DNA of 64,000 nt from Roseomonas sp. (GCA_020249285.1 JADCFX010000032.1:1-64000); one strand, 5' to 3'; shown: positions 53,850 to 62,173, counted from the stretch's first letter. A program made the numbers and translations. The notes: generated by a model from the letters alone, not told the origin.

Positions 53850-54557
53850 TCAGTGGATGTCTTCGGACTTCGCGAGCGCTTCGCGGAGCTTCGCGATATT
53901 GAAGCCAGGCGCGCGCGCCATATCCAGGATCACCGCTTCCTTGCGCGCGCCAAGATCAATGGCGGCGGGCAGCTTGGTCACCACATCATGCGGGATCACC
54001 ACCGCGCCGTGATGATCGGCATGGATCACATCATCATGCGACACCTGCATGCCATGGATGGTGACCTCGCACTTCAACGCCACGATATGCACATAGGAAT
54101 GGGAGGGGTTCACCACCCCGGCAATGCCCTGAAAACCCGGCGCGAACATCTCCAAATCCCGCACGGACCCATTCGTCACCACGCCAAGCGCGCCCAGGCC
54201 CTTATGCACGGCGCTATTCACCTCACCCCAAAAGGCGCCGACGCCGGGGGTGTCGTCCAAATCCTGCAAGCAGACAATCGTCGGCAGGGAGGCATCGGCG
54301 ACATATTCATACCAGCCGATCCGCATGGCCTTATCGGCTTCCTTGCTGCGGCCCGAGGGATAGGCCGCGCGCTGCGTACCGGTACGCGCCAGGCCACAAA
54401 TGGGCGGCAGCTTACGATCCACGGCGACCATGGGGCGCACAGTGAAGCCGTAATTGCGCCGATGCGGTGCGACCACTTCCAGCGCATTGCAGATGGTGGG
54501 CGTATCCCAAGCGCGCAGCGCTTCCAGATCGGCGGCGGTAAAGGGGTATTTGCTCAT
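53850..54557 (-). CDS. RraA-like protein / HMG-aldolase family
   Basis: This 235-residue protein has the RraA/4-hydroxy-4-methyl-2-oxoglutarate aldolase pattern: TPTICNALE near residue 20, then GVGAFWGEVNSAVHKGLGALGVVTNGSVRDL (about 106-136) with the substrate-binding Arg-Asp, and DDVIHADHHGAVVIP. Members without RraA function usually cleave C4- to C6-oxo acids (class II pyruvate aldolases). GGAGGAAAC precedes ATG 54557. Its neighbours (dehydrogenases, thioesterase, TTT receptor) fit organic-acid catabolism better than RNase regulation. Confidence 0.87.
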   Translation of the reverse strand: MSKYPFTAADLEALRAWDTPTICNALEVVAPHRRNYGFTVRPMVAVDRKLPPICGLARTGTQRAAYPSGRSKEADKAMRIGWYEYVADASLPTIVCLQDLDDTPGVGAFWGEVNSAVHKGLGALGVVTNGSVRDLEMFAPGFQGIAGVVNPSHSYVHIVALKCEVTIHGMQVSHDDVIHADHHGAVVIPHDVVTKLPAAIDLGARKEAVILDMARAPGFNIAKLREALAKSEDIH

Positions 54558-54636
54558 GTGACTGTTTCCTCCAGGGACGCAGCATCGGGCGGACGGGGCT
54601 TCTGGTCAAACCCCCCTGTTACTGGTGAAACCCCTT

Positions 54637-54687
54637 TAGTGCATGTCCGTCGCGCATTCGCACAGCGGACATGCACTAGGCTTTTTT
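54637..54687. repeat. Perfect 13-bp inverted repeat followed by a T-run
   Basis: TAGTGCATGTCCG at 54637-54649 and its exact complement at 54666-54678 flank a 16-base spacer, and TTTTTT lies at 54682-54687. It sits in the 179-base gap between the RraA-like and TTT receptor genes, both on the minus strand. As a terminator it would point to the plus strand, where no gene precedes it, so an operator or a mobile repeat is as likely. A second hairpin (8-bp arms 54707-54714 and 54719-54726) lies beside it. Confidence 0.6.
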
Positions 54688-54736
54688 GGGTCGCATTTTC
54701 CGAGCCGCCAAGTGAGTCCACTTGGCTTGAAAATGC

Positions 54737-55726
54737 TCAATCCGCCTGCACATTCCCCTGCCGCACAACATCAAACCAGCGCTTGCGCTCGCTTGCGACC
54801 AGGGCAGCGTAATCGGCAGGTGGGCCGCCGCGTGGGGTGGTGCCGCGCGCGGCCAATTGCTGGCGGACCGCCGGGTCATTCAGCGCCGCCTGCGCCACTT
54901 CCGCCATGCGCGCCACCACGGCATCTGACGCCGATTTATGCGCATGCAGCCCGAACCAGGCCTCAGCCTCAAACCCCACCAGGTTGAACTCGGCGCCCAG
55001 TTCCGACACCGCCGGCACATTGGGTAGATCGGGGAGGCGTTCGCGGGACGTCACCGCCAGCGCCACCACATTGCCGTTCTGGATTTGCGGCAGGGCGGTG
55101 GGCAGATTGTCAATCAGGCTATCTACCTCGCCGCCGATCACCGCGGTCATGGCCGGGCCGGCGCCGCGATAGGGCACATGCTGCACGCGCACCCCGGCAA
55201 GCTGGTTGATCAGCTCCCCGGTCAGATGGGTGGAGGTGCCATTGCCGGCGGAGGCGAAATTGCGCTCTCCCGGCTTGGCCTTGGCGTCACGCAGGAAGGC
55301 GCGCAGATCGCCCCCCGGCACGCGGCGCGGATTGGCGACCCAGACATTGGGCACGGTCACCAGCAGGGTCACGGCGCGGAAATCCGTCTCAGGATCATAG
55401 GCAAGGTTGCGGAACAGCGCGGGGCCAATGGCGTGGGAGGCAATTTGGCTCAGGAACAGCGCGTGGTCATCGGCTTCGCGGGCGAAGCGCCCGGCGGCCA
55501 GCGTGCTGCCCGCACCTGGCTGATTTTCCACCACAACATTGCGCCCGAGCCTGTCACGCATGGCGGCGGCCACAAGCCGCGCGACCACATCCGTGGTGCC
55601 ACCCGGCGGGAAGGGGCAGACCAGGCGCAAATCCTTGTTTGGCCAAGCGGCTTGAGCGTGCAGCGCGGGGGCAGCGAGCAGCCCGGCAGCGGCGGCGATG
55701 GTGGTGCGGCGTGTGATGAATGTCAT
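54737..55726 (-). CDS. TTT-family periplasmic receptor 6
   Basis: From ATG 55726 the product is 329 residues with a Tat/Sec-like signal (MTFITRRTTIAAAAGLLAAPALHAQA), then DLRLVCPFPPGGTTDVVARL, VENQPGAGSTLAAG, SAGNGTSTHLTGELINQ, HVPYRGAGPAMTAVIGGEVDSLIDN and LPNVPAVSELG. It has ADDHALFL where the family usually has PDGYT, a changed binding loop. It is divergent from the nitrile-hydratase-like gene over 83 bases, and has a repeat-bearing gap before the RraA-like gene. Confidence 0.92.
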   Translation of the reverse strand: MTFITRRTTIAAAAGLLAAPALHAQAAWPNKDLRLVCPFPPGGTTDVVARLVAAAMRDRLGRNVVVENQPGAGSTLAAGRFAREADDHALFLSQIASHAIGPALFRNLAYDPETDFRAVTLLVTVPNVWVANPRRVPGGDLRAFLRDAKAKPGERNFASAGNGTSTHLTGELINQLAGVRVQHVPYRGAGPAMTAVIGGEVDSLIDNLPTALPQIQNGNVVALAVTSRERLPDLPNVPAVSELGAEFNLVGFEAEAWFGLHAHKSASDAVVARMAEVAQAALNDPAVRQQLAARGTTPRGGPPADYAALVASERKRWFDVVRQGNVQAD

Positions 55727-55809
55727 GAGGTGTAGCCTTCTTCCCGGTTTGGACGACGCTTTGCCTGAATTGCCGCCCCTGGCAAGATGCGCTGGATGGA
55801 GCACCCCGC

Positions 55810-56814
55810 ATGACCGAAAAACCCGACAACCTGCCAACCCATGATGTCGCCGGCCGCTTCGCCGCGCCGATTGACCAAAGCCCGCATGAACCCGCGCATT
55901 GGGAGAAGGAGGCAGATGCCATCCGCCTGCTGCTGGCCGACAAGAAGCGCCACATCTTCACCACCGATGAAAGCCGGCGCGTGCAGGAAGCGCTCGACGC
56001 CGAGACCTATTGGAAGCTGCCCTATTATGAGCGCTGGATTCACGGCTTTTCCAGCCTACTCAAGGAAAAGGGCGTGTTGCCGGAAGCGGATTTGCTCACC
56101 GAGGAAGCGCGCCTTCGTGCCGCCAGTGAAGACAAGGTGGAAGACGCGCCCGGCGGGCATCACCACCACCATCATGATCACGACCACGACCATGATCATG
56201 ATGACCACCCCTATCAGGAAGATGATGATGTGGGGATTGCCGTGCTTTCCCCCCTGCAATTGCGCGGGCGGGCGGTACGCAATCTGCTGATCGCGCGCGG
56301 CATTCTGACGGCGGCTGAAATCCGCACCCAGATCGAAGCCATGGATAGCCGGGGCGAACATCTCGGCGCACGCGTTGTTGTGCGCGCCTGGACTGATCCT
56401 GGCTTTGCCGCACGGCTTGCTGCCGATGCAGGTGCGGCGGTGGAGGAATTGGGACTTTCGCGTGGGGAGACCGTGCTGACGGCGCTGTTCAATACGCCGG
56501 ATGTGCATAATTTGGTCGTCTGCACGCTGTGTTCCTGCTACCCGCGCAGCGTCCTGGGCCGCCCGCCCGCCTGGTACAAAAGCCGCGCCTATCGCGCGCG
56601 CGCGGTGCGGGACCCGCGCGGCGTGCTGGCGGAATTCGGCACGCAATTGCCGGAATGCACCAGCATTCGCGTGCATGATAGCAATGCGGAGCTACGGTAT
56701 TTGGTGGTGCCGCGCCGGCCCTCGGGCACTGAAGGCTGGGATGCGGCGAAGCTGGAGCAGCTTGTCACACGCGATGCGATGATTGGGGTGGCGGAGGCGC
56801 GGCAGGCGCTATAG
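55810..56814 (+). CDS. Nitrile hydratase-type fusion: beta N-terminal half, His-rich linker, alpha subunit
   Basis: This 334-residue protein is an unusual fusion. Residues 1-105 resemble the N-terminal helical half of a nitrile hydratase beta subunit or activator (HDVAGRF, W31, then YWKLPYYERWIHGFSSLLKEKGVL). Residues 117-133 are almost all His and Asp (56158-56208). The rest is an alpha subunit with the metal motif VCTLCSC (Cys238, 241, 243), LGRPPAWYKS, RGVLAEFG and TRDAMIGVA. CTLCSC is the cobalt-type motif. The beta C-terminal half is missing, and no separate beta or activator gene is nearby. It would hydrate a nitrile or thiocyanate. The residue after CSCYP is Arg instead of the usual Trp. 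Confidence 0.9.
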   Translation: MTEKPDNLPTHDVAGRFAAPIDQSPHEPAHWEKEADAIRLLLADKKRHIFTTDESRRVQEALDAETYWKLPYYERWIHGFSSLLKEKGVLPEADLLTEEARLRAASEDKVEDAPGGHHHHHHDHDHDHDHDDHPYQEDDDVGIAVLSPLQLRGRAVRNLLIARGILTAAEIRTQIEAMDSRGEHLGARVVVRAWTDPGFAARLAADAGAAVEELGLSRGETVLTALFNTPDVHNLVVCTLCSCYPRSVLGRPPAWYKSRAYRARAVRDPRGVLAEFGTQLPECTSIRVHDSNAELRYLVVPRRPSGTEGWDAAKLEQLVTRDAMIGVAEARQAL

Positions 56815-57573
56815 CCCAAGCCATTCAGCATAACGCTCCCGCCAATCCGCCCCACTGATCCAGCGCTTGAGTGAAGCCGCATCAGGTGCTTCGCCCCGCA
56901 AGGCCGCCATGGCGCGCCAGATCAAGGCGAGGTTGCAGGAAATCACCGGCGCGTCCTCCACTTCCGAATGCGCCAGGATGGCACCAAGGGTGGGCATGCC
57001 GGTGCCGAGCAGAATGATCGCCTCAGCCCCCGCGCCCCGCATGGCGGTAAGGGCGGCGCTGGCATCGCCCTCGGCCAGGGCATAGATCGGGTGAAAGGCG
57101 GCGCCCGGTGTCGCGATGGAGATAACGCGCGCCACCTCAAACCCCCGCGCCACCCAATAGGCCGCCGAGGCTTCGGTCAGATCGGGCGGATAGGGTGAAA
57201 CCAGCCCGATGCGTTTGGCCCCAAGCGCAGCAAAGGCGTCACTCACCGCGCGGCCGGCGGTGATGAAGGGCACGCGGGTGGAAAGCCGCGCCACGGCGGC
57301 GTCCTCGGCTTCCGGCCCCACCAGATAGGAAGAACCCGTGCAGGCAAAGGCAATCGCGCCCAGCGGCGCATTGGCGAATTGCGCGCAAGTGGCTTCCAGC
57401 CCCGCGACATAATCACGCAGCCGATCATTCAGGCTGGGGCGCGCACTCACCAACCGCGCGGTCAGCATCGCCGTCGCTGGCGGCAGCAGCAGCGAAAATT
57501 CCGGCTCCACCGTGGTATTGGCCTGCGGCGTCAGCACTCCAAGCAGGCCATTGCGGGCATAGGCAAGTGACAT
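56809..57573 (-). CDS. Maleate isomerase / Asp-Glu racemase family protein
   Basis: The start at ATG 57573 follows AGGAGGATGCC; the product is 254 residues. It has GVLTPQANTTVEPEF (12-26), FACTGSSYLVG with Cys78, and a GTGMPTLGAI segment at 190-199, the family pattern of maleate cis-trans isomerase, arylmalonate decarboxylase and aspartate racemase relatives. Cys78 is present but the position of the second catalytic Cys is Gly190. The gene overlaps the end of the nitrile hydratase-type gene by 6 bases, tail to tail. Confidence 0.83.
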   Translation of the reverse strand: MSLAYARNGLLGVLTPQANTTVEPEFSLLLPPATAMLTARLVSARPSLNDRLRDYVAGLEATCAQFANAPLGAIAFACTGSSYLVGPEAEDAAVARLSTRVPFITAGRAVSDAFAALGAKRIGLVSPYPPDLTEASAAYWVARGFEVARVISIATPGAAFHPIYALAEGDASAALTAMRGAGAEAIILLGTGMPTLGAILAHSEVEDAPVISCNLALIWRAMAALRGEAPDAASLKRWISGADWRERYAEWLGL

Positions 57574-57649
57574 GGCATCCTCCTGCACCATGAAGACATG
57601 GCGGCACCTTCTGGTCTATGGAAAGCCCGAGTTTCCGGGGGATCACGAT

Positions 57650-58606
57650 ATGAAAACCACCAAGCGCCGCGCCATCCTGGCCGCCATCCTTGCCACCCCT
57701 GCGCTGACGGCGGGCGCACAAACGGCGCGGCCCATACGCTTCATCGTCCCCTTCCCGCCCGGCGGCACGGCGGATTTGCTGGCGCGGCTGGTGGCACGAG
57801 AGATGGAGGCCCGCCTTGGCGCGCCAGTGGTGGTGGAAAACCGCGCCGGGGCGGGCGGCGTCGTTGGCAGTGATTCGGTTGCCAAAAGCGCGCCCGATGG
57901 CACCACCATTCTGCTGTCCAACATCGCCTCCCAGGGGATTGCGCCGGCCATTCTGCCTTCCATGCCCTATGATGTAATGCGCGATTTCACCCATATCGGG
58001 CTGCTCGCCGCGGTGCCGAGTGCGATTGCAGTTTCCGCCACCGGCCCCTGGCAGAGCCTGCCCGCACTGATCGCCACCGCACGAGAAAAGCCCGGCAGCA
58101 TTCGCTTTGGGTCCAATGGCAATGGCACGTCATCTCACGCCAAGCTGGAAATCCTGAAGCGGCTGGCGGGCGTGGACATCACCCATGTGCCCTATCGCGG
58201 CGCAGCCCCGGCAGCGACTGATGTGATTGCAGGCAATATTGATGGGCTGATCGCCGCCATCCCCGATGTTGGGCGCAATGAGCGGCTGCGCTTGCTCGCC
58301 ATGACCACATCTGAGCGTCTGCCGCGCTGGCCCGATGTGCCCTCAGTGGCAGAGCTTGGGCTTGGGCAGCTTGTCGCGGCGAATTGGTTCGGCATTAGCG
58401 GCCCGGCGGGCATTCCCGCCCCCGTGGCGGATCGGCTGAATGCTGCACTGGTGGAAAGCCTGGCGACACCCGCCCTCAGTGAACGGCTGGTGGAATTGGG
58501 CGCTGCCCCCAACCGGCTGGACCGGGCTGCCTTCACCGCTTTGGTTGAAACAGACATGAAGCGCTGGGCGCAGATTGTGCGCGAAGCGGGGATCAAGGCG
58601 GATTAA
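57650..58606 (+). CDS. TTT-family periplasmic receptor 7
   Basis: From ATG 57650 the product is 318 residues with a twin-arginine-like signal (MKTTKRRAILAAILATPALTAGAQ), then RPIRFIVPFPPGGTADLLAR, VVENRAGAGGVVGSD, PDGTTILLS, SNGNGTSSHAKLEI, HVPYRGAAPAATDVIAG and RWPDVPSVAELG. GGGGGATC precedes the start. It is divergent from the maleate-isomerase-like gene over 76 bases and followed by receptor 8 in the same direction. Confidence 0.93.
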   Translation: MKTTKRRAILAAILATPALTAGAQTARPIRFIVPFPPGGTADLLARLVAREMEARLGAPVVVENRAGAGGVVGSDSVAKSAPDGTTILLSNIASQGIAPAILPSMPYDVMRDFTHIGLLAAVPSAIAVSATGPWQSLPALIATAREKPGSIRFGSNGNGTSSHAKLEILKRLAGVDITHVPYRGAAPAATDVIAGNIDGLIAAIPDVGRNERLRLLAMTTSERLPRWPDVPSVAELGLGQLVAANWFGISGPAGIPAPVADRLNAALVESLATPALSERLVELGAAPNRLDRAAFTALVETDMKRWAQIVREAGIKAD

Positions 58607-58664
58607 TCTGCTTGGCACGGTGATTGCCTAGCTCCTCGGCAGAAGCGGTACCATCGCAGGAATT

Positions 58665-58686
58665 CGGGTAATTTTGCCCGATTTTT
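58665..58686 (+). terminator. Hairpin with T-run after receptor 7
   Basis: CGGGTA and TGCCCG (58665-58680) pair, with one G-T wobble, around a 4-base loop; TTTTT follows at 58682-58686. It lies 58 bases after the receptor 7 stop and before receptor 8, so it would separate their transcripts. The stem is short. Confidence 0.45.
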
Positions 58687-58701
58687 AGGCGGTTAGTGCC
58701 G

Positions 58702-58721
58702 ACTTAATAGCACTTAATAGC
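58702..58721. repeat. Two tandem 10-base AT-rich repeats before receptor 8
   Basis: ACTTAATAGC occurs twice head to tail at 58702-58711 and 58712-58721, just upstream of the AAGGAG ribosome site (58722 onward) of the receptor 8 gene. Could be a duplicated -10-like or mRNA leader element; no known factor recognised. Confidence 0.5.
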
Positions 58722-58734
58722 AAGGAGCTTTCGC

Positions 58735-59727
58735 ATGAACCGTCGTCGTCTTCTTGGCCTGACCGGAGGCGCCATTGCCGGCGCGCTGGCGAGCCCGGGC
58801 ATTCTCTCCGCGCAAAGCGGCGCCTGGCCCACCCGTGGGTCCATCCGCCTGATCGCGCAATTCCCCCCGGGTGGCCTGGTGGATACCGTGAGCCGCCTGA
58901 TGGCCCCTGCCCTGTCCCAGGCGCTTGGCCAAACCGTGGTGGTGGAAAACCGCGCCGGCGCGGGCGGCGTGATCGGCACGGATTTCGTCGCGAAGCAGCC
59001 CGCCGATGGCTATACGCTGCTGGTTTCCCACGCTTCGGTGCATGTCTTCTCGGCGGCCACCATGCCGACGCTGCCCTTCAACCCGGTCACGGATTTCACC
59101 CATATCGGGCTTTTGGTGGAAGCGCCGAATGTGTTGTTGGTGAAGTCTGAGTCTCGCTTCAAGACGCTCGCGGATTATCTGGACACGGCGAAGACGCAAC
59201 CGGTCCGCTTCGGGTCTTCTGGCATTGGTTCGGCGCCGCATTTGCTGGGTGCCATGCTCTCCGGCGAAGCCAAGGTGACCAATCTGGATCACGTGCCCTA
59301 TCGCGGCAGTGCGCCCGCCATGCAGGATTTGATGGCCAATCAGATCGAAAGCCTGATTGATCCCATCACCACCAATGTGCAGCTGATGAAGGATGGCGTG
59401 TTGCGCGCGCTGGCGGTTTCCTCACCGCAGCGCCTGCCCGCCTTCCCGAATGTGCCGACCTTTGCAGAACTTGGTTTCCCAAAGCTGACGTCAGCGCAAT
59501 GGCTTGGGCTTTCCGCACCGAAGGGCCTGCCTCAGCCAATCACGGAGAGGCTTGCCGGCCTGGTCAACCCCATCCTGGCGCGGCCCGAATTGATGACGCG
59601 GTTTGAGGATTTGCAGACCCTGCCGCGCCGGCCTTCGCCACTGAATGGCGATTTCGTGAAGCTGATGCAGGAGCAAATCACGGAATGGACCGCGGTTGCC
59701 AAGCAGTTTGATATCGTTGTGACGTGA
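58735..59727 (+). CDS. TTT-family periplasmic receptor 8
   Basis: This 330-residue protein has a twin-arginine-type signal (MNRRRLLGLTGGAIAGALASPGILSAQ), then GSIRLIAQFPPGGLVDTVSR, VVENRAGAGGVIGTD, ADGYTLLVS, GSSGIGSAPHLLGAM, HVPYRGSAPAMQDLMA and FPNVPTFAELG. AAGGAG lies 7 bases before ATG 58735. An upstream hairpin and a tandem repeat suggest its own promoter. A strong hairpin follows. Confidence 0.93.
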   Translation: MNRRRLLGLTGGAIAGALASPGILSAQSGAWPTRGSIRLIAQFPPGGLVDTVSRLMAPALSQALGQTVVVENRAGAGGVIGTDFVAKQPADGYTLLVSHASVHVFSAATMPTLPFNPVTDFTHIGLLVEAPNVLLVKSESRFKTLADYLDTAKTQPVRFGSSGIGSAPHLLGAMLSGEAKVTNLDHVPYRGSAPAMQDLMANQIESLIDPITTNVQLMKDGVLRALAVSSPQRLPAFPNVPTFAELGFPKLTSAQWLGLSAPKGLPQPITERLAGLVNPILARPELMTRFEDLQTLPRRPSPLNGDFVKLMQEQITEWTAVAKQFDIVVT

Positions 59728-59733
59728 TGTGAA

Positions 59734-59767
59734 GCACCCCGCCCGCGCAACATCGCGGCCGGGGTGC
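59734..59767. terminator. Strong hairpin between convergent receptor 8 and deacetylase genes
   Basis: Arms 59734-59747 and 59754-59767 pair over 14 bases with one mismatch around a 6-base loop. It is GC-rich and lies between the stop codons of two convergent genes, 7 bases after receptor 8. No T-run, so it is likely a bidirectional barrier. Confidence 0.6.
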
Positions 59768-59772
59768 CCCCC

Positions 59773-60675
59773 TTACTTCATCCCCGCCTGGGTCTTGCAC
59801 CAGCGCGCCACTTCCTCATGCGTGGCGAACCAGACATCGCCAAAACCCTTCATGTGCTGCACCAGCCGATCGAGCAGCGCGATGCGGCTGCGGTGGCCAA
59901 TAACATGCGGGTGCATGGTCAGCAGGAACAAACCACGTTCGCGATAGGCGCCTTCGAATTCGGCGGTGAAAATCTCCTCCACGCTTGAAGGGGGCGTATA
60001 GGGGCGGAGCGCCGCAAAGCGCAGCATGTTGAAATAAACCGCATCATCGCGGATCCATTCCGGCGGTAACTCCACAATGCCCGTCGGCGTTCCCTGATCA
60101 AGCAATTCATAGGCATCATCATCGGCCATCAGCGATGAATCATAGAGCAATCCCAATTCGCGGATGATCGAAAGCGTATCCACCGAAAAATCCCAAGACG
60201 CGGTGCGGATGCCAACAGGGCGCCGGCCCGTCAGTTTTTCCAGCGTATCGGCGGCGCGGAAGGTGAGCTCTCGTTCCACGCCTGGCGGCAATTGCGTATT
60301 GGCTTCATGGATCCAGGAATGGATGCCGATTTCATGGCCTTCATCCGCCACAGCGCGCACTTCTTCTGGGTGCAAAAGTGCGGAGACAGCGGGGTAGAAA
60401 AAGCTCGCCTTGATGTCATGGCGCGCGAGCAAGGCGCGGATGCGCGGCACGCCCTGACGGGCACCATATTGCCCCTGGCTGATGCGCATGGGGCTTTCAT
60501 CAGCATCGCGCAGCGGAATGGTTTCATGATCGGCATCGAAGGAGAGCGAGACACAGCAGCGCGCCCCATTTGGCCAGGAAGCGGGTGCGAGGGATCGCCC
60601 GGCGCGGGCGCGGCCCACAATTTCGCGCCATTGGGCTTCGGGCCATTCCCAGGGTTTGGCGGCTTTGTCGTTCAT
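59773..60675 (-). CDS. Polysaccharide deacetylase-family hydrolase (NodB/PuuE-like)
   Basis: This 300-residue NodB-fold protein has the Asp-containing motif VSLSFDADHE near residues 42-51, HEIGIHSWIHE with the two metal His, and LLTMHPHVIGH near the end. The pattern matches cytoplasmic allantoinase-like (PuuE) and peptidoglycan deacetylase relatives. With no signal peptide it should act in the cytoplasm, on an amide or ureide rather than on cell wall. AGGAGAACCCCCG precedes ATG 60675. It is divergent from the amidase gene over 64 bases. Confidence 0.87.
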   Translation of the reverse strand: MNDKAAKPWEWPEAQWREIVGRARAGRSLAPASWPNGARCCVSLSFDADHETIPLRDADESPMRISQGQYGARQGVPRIRALLARHDIKASFFYPAVSALLHPEEVRAVADEGHEIGIHSWIHEANTQLPPGVERELTFRAADTLEKLTGRRPVGIRTASWDFSVDTLSIIRELGLLYDSSLMADDDAYELLDQGTPTGIVELPPEWIRDDAVYFNMLRFAALRPYTPPSSVEEIFTAEFEGAYRERGLFLLTMHPHVIGHRSRIALLDRLVQHMKGFGDVWFATHEEVARWCKTQAGMK

Positions 60676-60739
60676 CGGGGGTTCTCCTGCCTACAATCAA
60701 ACGGCATGCTGCACCCTTAGCCAGCATACCGGAACCCCC

Positions 60740-62146
60740 ATGAGCGATACCGATCCCGCCCTGATGTCCGCCGAAACCCTGCTGGGGCTTTACGCGCGGC
60801 GGCGCCTTTCGCCGGTGGAGGCGCTGAAGGCCGTGATGGAACGCGTTGCCCGCTATAACCCCTGGGTGAACGCCTTTGCCGCCATGAACCCACGCGCTTT
60901 GCAAGCGGCGGGCGAGTCTGAGGCGCGCTGGCAGGCGGGCCGGCCAATGGGGATGCTGGATGGCGTGCCTTCCACGGTGAAGGATTTGCTGAACCTGACG
61001 GGTTTCCCGACCAGGCGTGGCAGCCGCTCCACGGATACGACGCCAGCGATTGAGGATGCCCCCGCCGTGCTGGGGCTGAAGCAGGCAGGCGCGGTGATCA
61101 TCGGCAAGACAACCACTACAGAATTCGGCTGGAAATCGCCTGGCGATTGCCCGCTACATGGCATTACGCGCAATCCCTGGAACCCCAAGCGGACGCCGGG
61201 CGGGTCATCCTCTGGCGCCGGGGCAGCGGGCGCGGCTTGTTTTGGTCCGCTTCATATTGGCACCGATGCCGGCGGTTCCATTCGCATCCCGGCAGCGTTT
61301 TGCGGGCTGGTGGGCATGAAACCTTCCTTCGGGCGTATTCCGCAATGGCCTCTGGGCGCCTTTGGCCATGTCGCGGTGGCCGGCCCCATGACGCGTACGG
61401 TACGCGATGCGGCGCTGATGTTCGGCGCCATGGCGCGGCACGATCTGCGCGACCCCTACGCCCTGCCTGATGATCCGCGCGATTGGCTGGCTGGCATTGA
61501 AGATGGCGTGGCTGGCCTGCGTGTCGCCGTGGTGCGGCGCATGGGCTTCGCGCCGCCCTTGGATGCGGAGGGCGAAGCCGTATTGGCCGCCGCCGCGCGG
61601 CTTTTGGAAGAACAGGGCGCGATTGTGGAAGAAGCCGATCCCGGCCTGCCCGATACGCGCGCCATTTTTGGCCGCGTCTGGGGTGTGGCGCTGGCGCGCA
61701 TCATCGCGACCACACCGGAAGACAAGCGTGATCTGCTCGATGCCTGCATTGCCGAGGTTGCTGCACGTGAGGGCGAGATGCTCGCCGTGGATTATTTGGC
61801 CGCCGAGGCGATGCGCCTGGAAGCGGCGCATGCAATGGCGCGGTTCCATCAGCGCTATGATTTGGTGCTGACCGCCTGCACGCCGACCGCCGCCTTCGCC
61901 GCGGATCAGCCAACCATCCGCCCGGCGGAGGCGCTATGGCGCGATTGGGCGCCCTGGACCTTCGCCTTCAACCTGACGCGCCAACCGGCGATTTCCGTGC
62001 CGGTGGCTTTAGATGCGGAGGGCATGCCGCGCGCCGTTCAGATTGTGGCGCCGCTTTACAAAGATGATCTGGCGCTGCGCGGGGCGCGGGCCTTGGAACG
62101 CGCGGCGAGCCTGCCTCTGGCAAATCCCGCAGAAAGCGCTACCTGA
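60740..62146 (+). CDS. Amidase signature family enzyme
   Basis: From ATG 60740 the product is 468 residues. The Ser-cisSer-Lys amidase core is visible: Lys81 in PSTVKDL, the Ser-rich PGGSSSGAGAA loop (153-163) and nucleophile Ser180 in GTDAGGSIRIP. It hydrolyses an amide to an acid and ammonia. The nitrile hydratase-type gene 4 kb upstream could supply such an amide, but other genes intervene and the two may be unrelated. The next gene follows 27 bases later. No clear ribosome site precedes the ATG. Confidence 0.92.
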   Translation: MSDTDPALMSAETLLGLYARRRLSPVEALKAVMERVARYNPWVNAFAAMNPRALQAAGESEARWQAGRPMGMLDGVPSTVKDLLNLTGFPTRRGSRSTDTTPAIEDAPAVLGLKQAGAVIIGKTTTTEFGWKSPGDCPLHGITRNPWNPKRTPGGSSSGAGAAGAACFGPLHIGTDAGGSIRIPAAFCGLVGMKPSFGRIPQWPLGAFGHVAVAGPMTRTVRDAALMFGAMARHDLRDPYALPDDPRDWLAGIEDGVAGLRVAVVRRMGFAPPLDAEGEAVLAAAARLLEEQGAIVEEADPGLPDTRAIFGRVWGVALARIIATTPEDKRDLLDACIAEVAAREGEMLAVDYLAAEAMRLEAAHAMARFHQRYDLVLTACTPTAAFAADQPTIRPAEALWRDWAPWTFAFNLTRQPAISVPVALDAEGMPRAVQIVAPLYKDDLALRGARALERAASLPLANPAESAT

Positions 62147-62173
62147 CTCAGCGAAAGTCAAAAGGATGAACTG

